36,011 nucleotides of DNA. Origin: Candidatus Martarchaeota archaeon. GTDB taxonomy: Archaea > Micrarchaeota > Micrarchaeia > Micrarchaeales > Micrarchaeaceae. A program made the position numbers and the translations under genes. Of the stretch, positions 35,004 through 36,011 are shown in pieces. Below the pieces are notes generated by a model that saw only the letters and a program-made list of their open reading frames with translations, had not been told where the DNA came from and searched no databases. The DNA lies in assembly GCA_023473395.1 (NCBI GenBank), contig JAMCYO010000010.1:1-36011 (forward strand). Direction: 5' to 3'. How positions within the stretch are numbered: the first letter of the stretch is position 1; each line of letters opens with the position of its first letter.

Positions 35004-36011
35004 TTGGCACTAGACGGATTGTCCGGATTGATAAGGAAGCACGCGATAAAAAACGCCATGGATTACGGAAAAGCAGACCCGAACAGCGTTATCAACAAGG
35101 TCATCGTTGAAGCCAGAAAGCAGGGCATTCCGGTGGACGAGCTCAAAAAGGAAGTATCCTCAATCGTGGATGAGGTAAATTCCATGAAAAAAGGAGAGCT
35201 AGAAAAGGCTTACGAATCCTATTCGGAAGAGTTCAAAACGCGCATGCAGGAGAAGCGCGAGAAGAGCGCGAAGCCCAGGATGGTCTTAGAGGGCGCAGTA
35301 GAAGGCGATTTCGCGACCAGGTTTCCCCCGGAACCCAACGGATACCTTCATGTGGGCCATGCCAAGCCCCTGTTCCTGGAGGACGCATTCAGGGATATAT
35401 ACAAAGGAAAGCTCTTCCTTTATTTCGACGATACAAACCCGAAGAAGGAAAGCCAGGAATACGTGGACGCAATAAAGAAGGACCTTGAATGGCTCGGCGT
35501 ATCGTTTGACAAGGAGTACTACGCCAGCGACAACATAGAGAAAACCTACGAGCAGTGCAGAAAGCTCATAAAGGACGGAAAAGCATACGCGTGCTCCTGC
35601 ACTTCAGAAGAGATGAAGAAACAGCGGCTGGAACAAAAGGCATGTGCGCACAGGGATAGGCCAATTGAAGAAAGCCTCGACATATTCGAAAAAATGGTAA
35701 GCAACTCCTACGCCAAGGACGACACAGTAATAAGGTATAGGGGGAACATGCAGGATCAGAATACAACGTTGAGGGACCCGAACATATTCAGGATTGTCAG
35801 GGCAAAGCATTACAGGCAGGGCGACAAATATGTGCTTTGGCCCACTTATTCTTTCAATACGCCGATAAATGATTCTTTGAATGGCGTGACCGATGTAATA
35901 AGAAGCAAGGAGTATGAACTGGCTGACGACCTTTATAGGCACATACTCGGTTCGCTTGGGCTTAGGATTCCGCGCTTGCACCTCGAGGCCAGGTTCAACA
36001 TAGAAGGAAAC
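35004..36011 (+). CDS. gltX: Glutamyl-tRNA synthetase (archaeal type), N-terminal part, cut by window end
   Basis: Open frame from TTG 35004 to the end; TRFPPEPNGYLHVGHAKPLFLEDAFRDIYKGKLFLYFDDTNPKKE. Not in the ORF track because no stop is reached. Confidence 0.9.
   Translation, partial: MALDGLSGLIRKHAIKNAMDYGKADPNSVINKVIVEARKQGIPVDELKKEVSSIVDEVNSMKKGELEKAYESYSEEFKTRMQEKREKSAKPRMVLEGAVEGDFATRFPPEPNGYLHVGHAKPLFLEDAFRDIYKGKLFLYFDDTNPKKESQEYVDAIKKDLEWLGVSFDKEYYASDNIEKTYEQCRKLIKDGKAYACSCTSEEMKKQRLEQKACAHRDRPIEESLDIFEKMVSNSYAKDDTVIRYRGNMQDQNTTLRDPNIFRIVRAKHYRQGDKYVLWPTYSFNTPINDSLNGVTDVIRSKEYELADDLYRHILGSLGLRIPRLHLEARFNIEGN

Noticed and set aside
1-36011. CRISPR arrays, transposons, inteins, tRNA or rRNA genes
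   Set aside because: By eye no regularly spaced repeats, transposase, intein motifs, or tRNA-like T-loop (GGTTCRANYCC) sequences were found in the spacers; a tRNAscan/Infernal run would be needed for certainty.

Overview
This is a gene-dense archaeal chromosome segment. The gene content and short spacers suggest a small-genome DPANN lineage, possibly Micrarchaeota, but no marker here was searched. I support about 41 genes. They cover nitrogen and carbon metabolism (gdhA, icd, argF, a partial MTA phosphorylase), information processing (dph2, L10e, aEF-1beta, S8e, aIF5A, S24e, S27ae, Rpo7, Spt4, MetRS, partial GluRS, MCM, XPD-like helicase, Rad50), membrane or secreted proteolysis (ATPase-less Lon/S16, presenilin-type A22, CPBP/ABI) and cell division (three FtsZ paralogs plus SepF). 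I saw no tRNA, rRNA, CRISPR array, transposon or phage module. The most interesting points are: (1) three divergent FtsZ paralogs, two of them in tandem, with sepF nearby; (2) a recurrent GGTG leader before start codons, in several junctions containing the upstream stop codon, which makes ORF callers choose a GTG inside the Shine-Dalgarno; (3) hairpins lying across stop codons, and a long structured element packed into the spt4/FKBP convergent spacer; (4) a 60-nt convergent coding overlap between the XPD helicase and presenilin genes; (5) several unassigned or unusual proteins, including a secreted sequon-rich Lon-like protein, a 4-TM protein with a PLD-like motif, and a CPBP protease with a polybasic extension.
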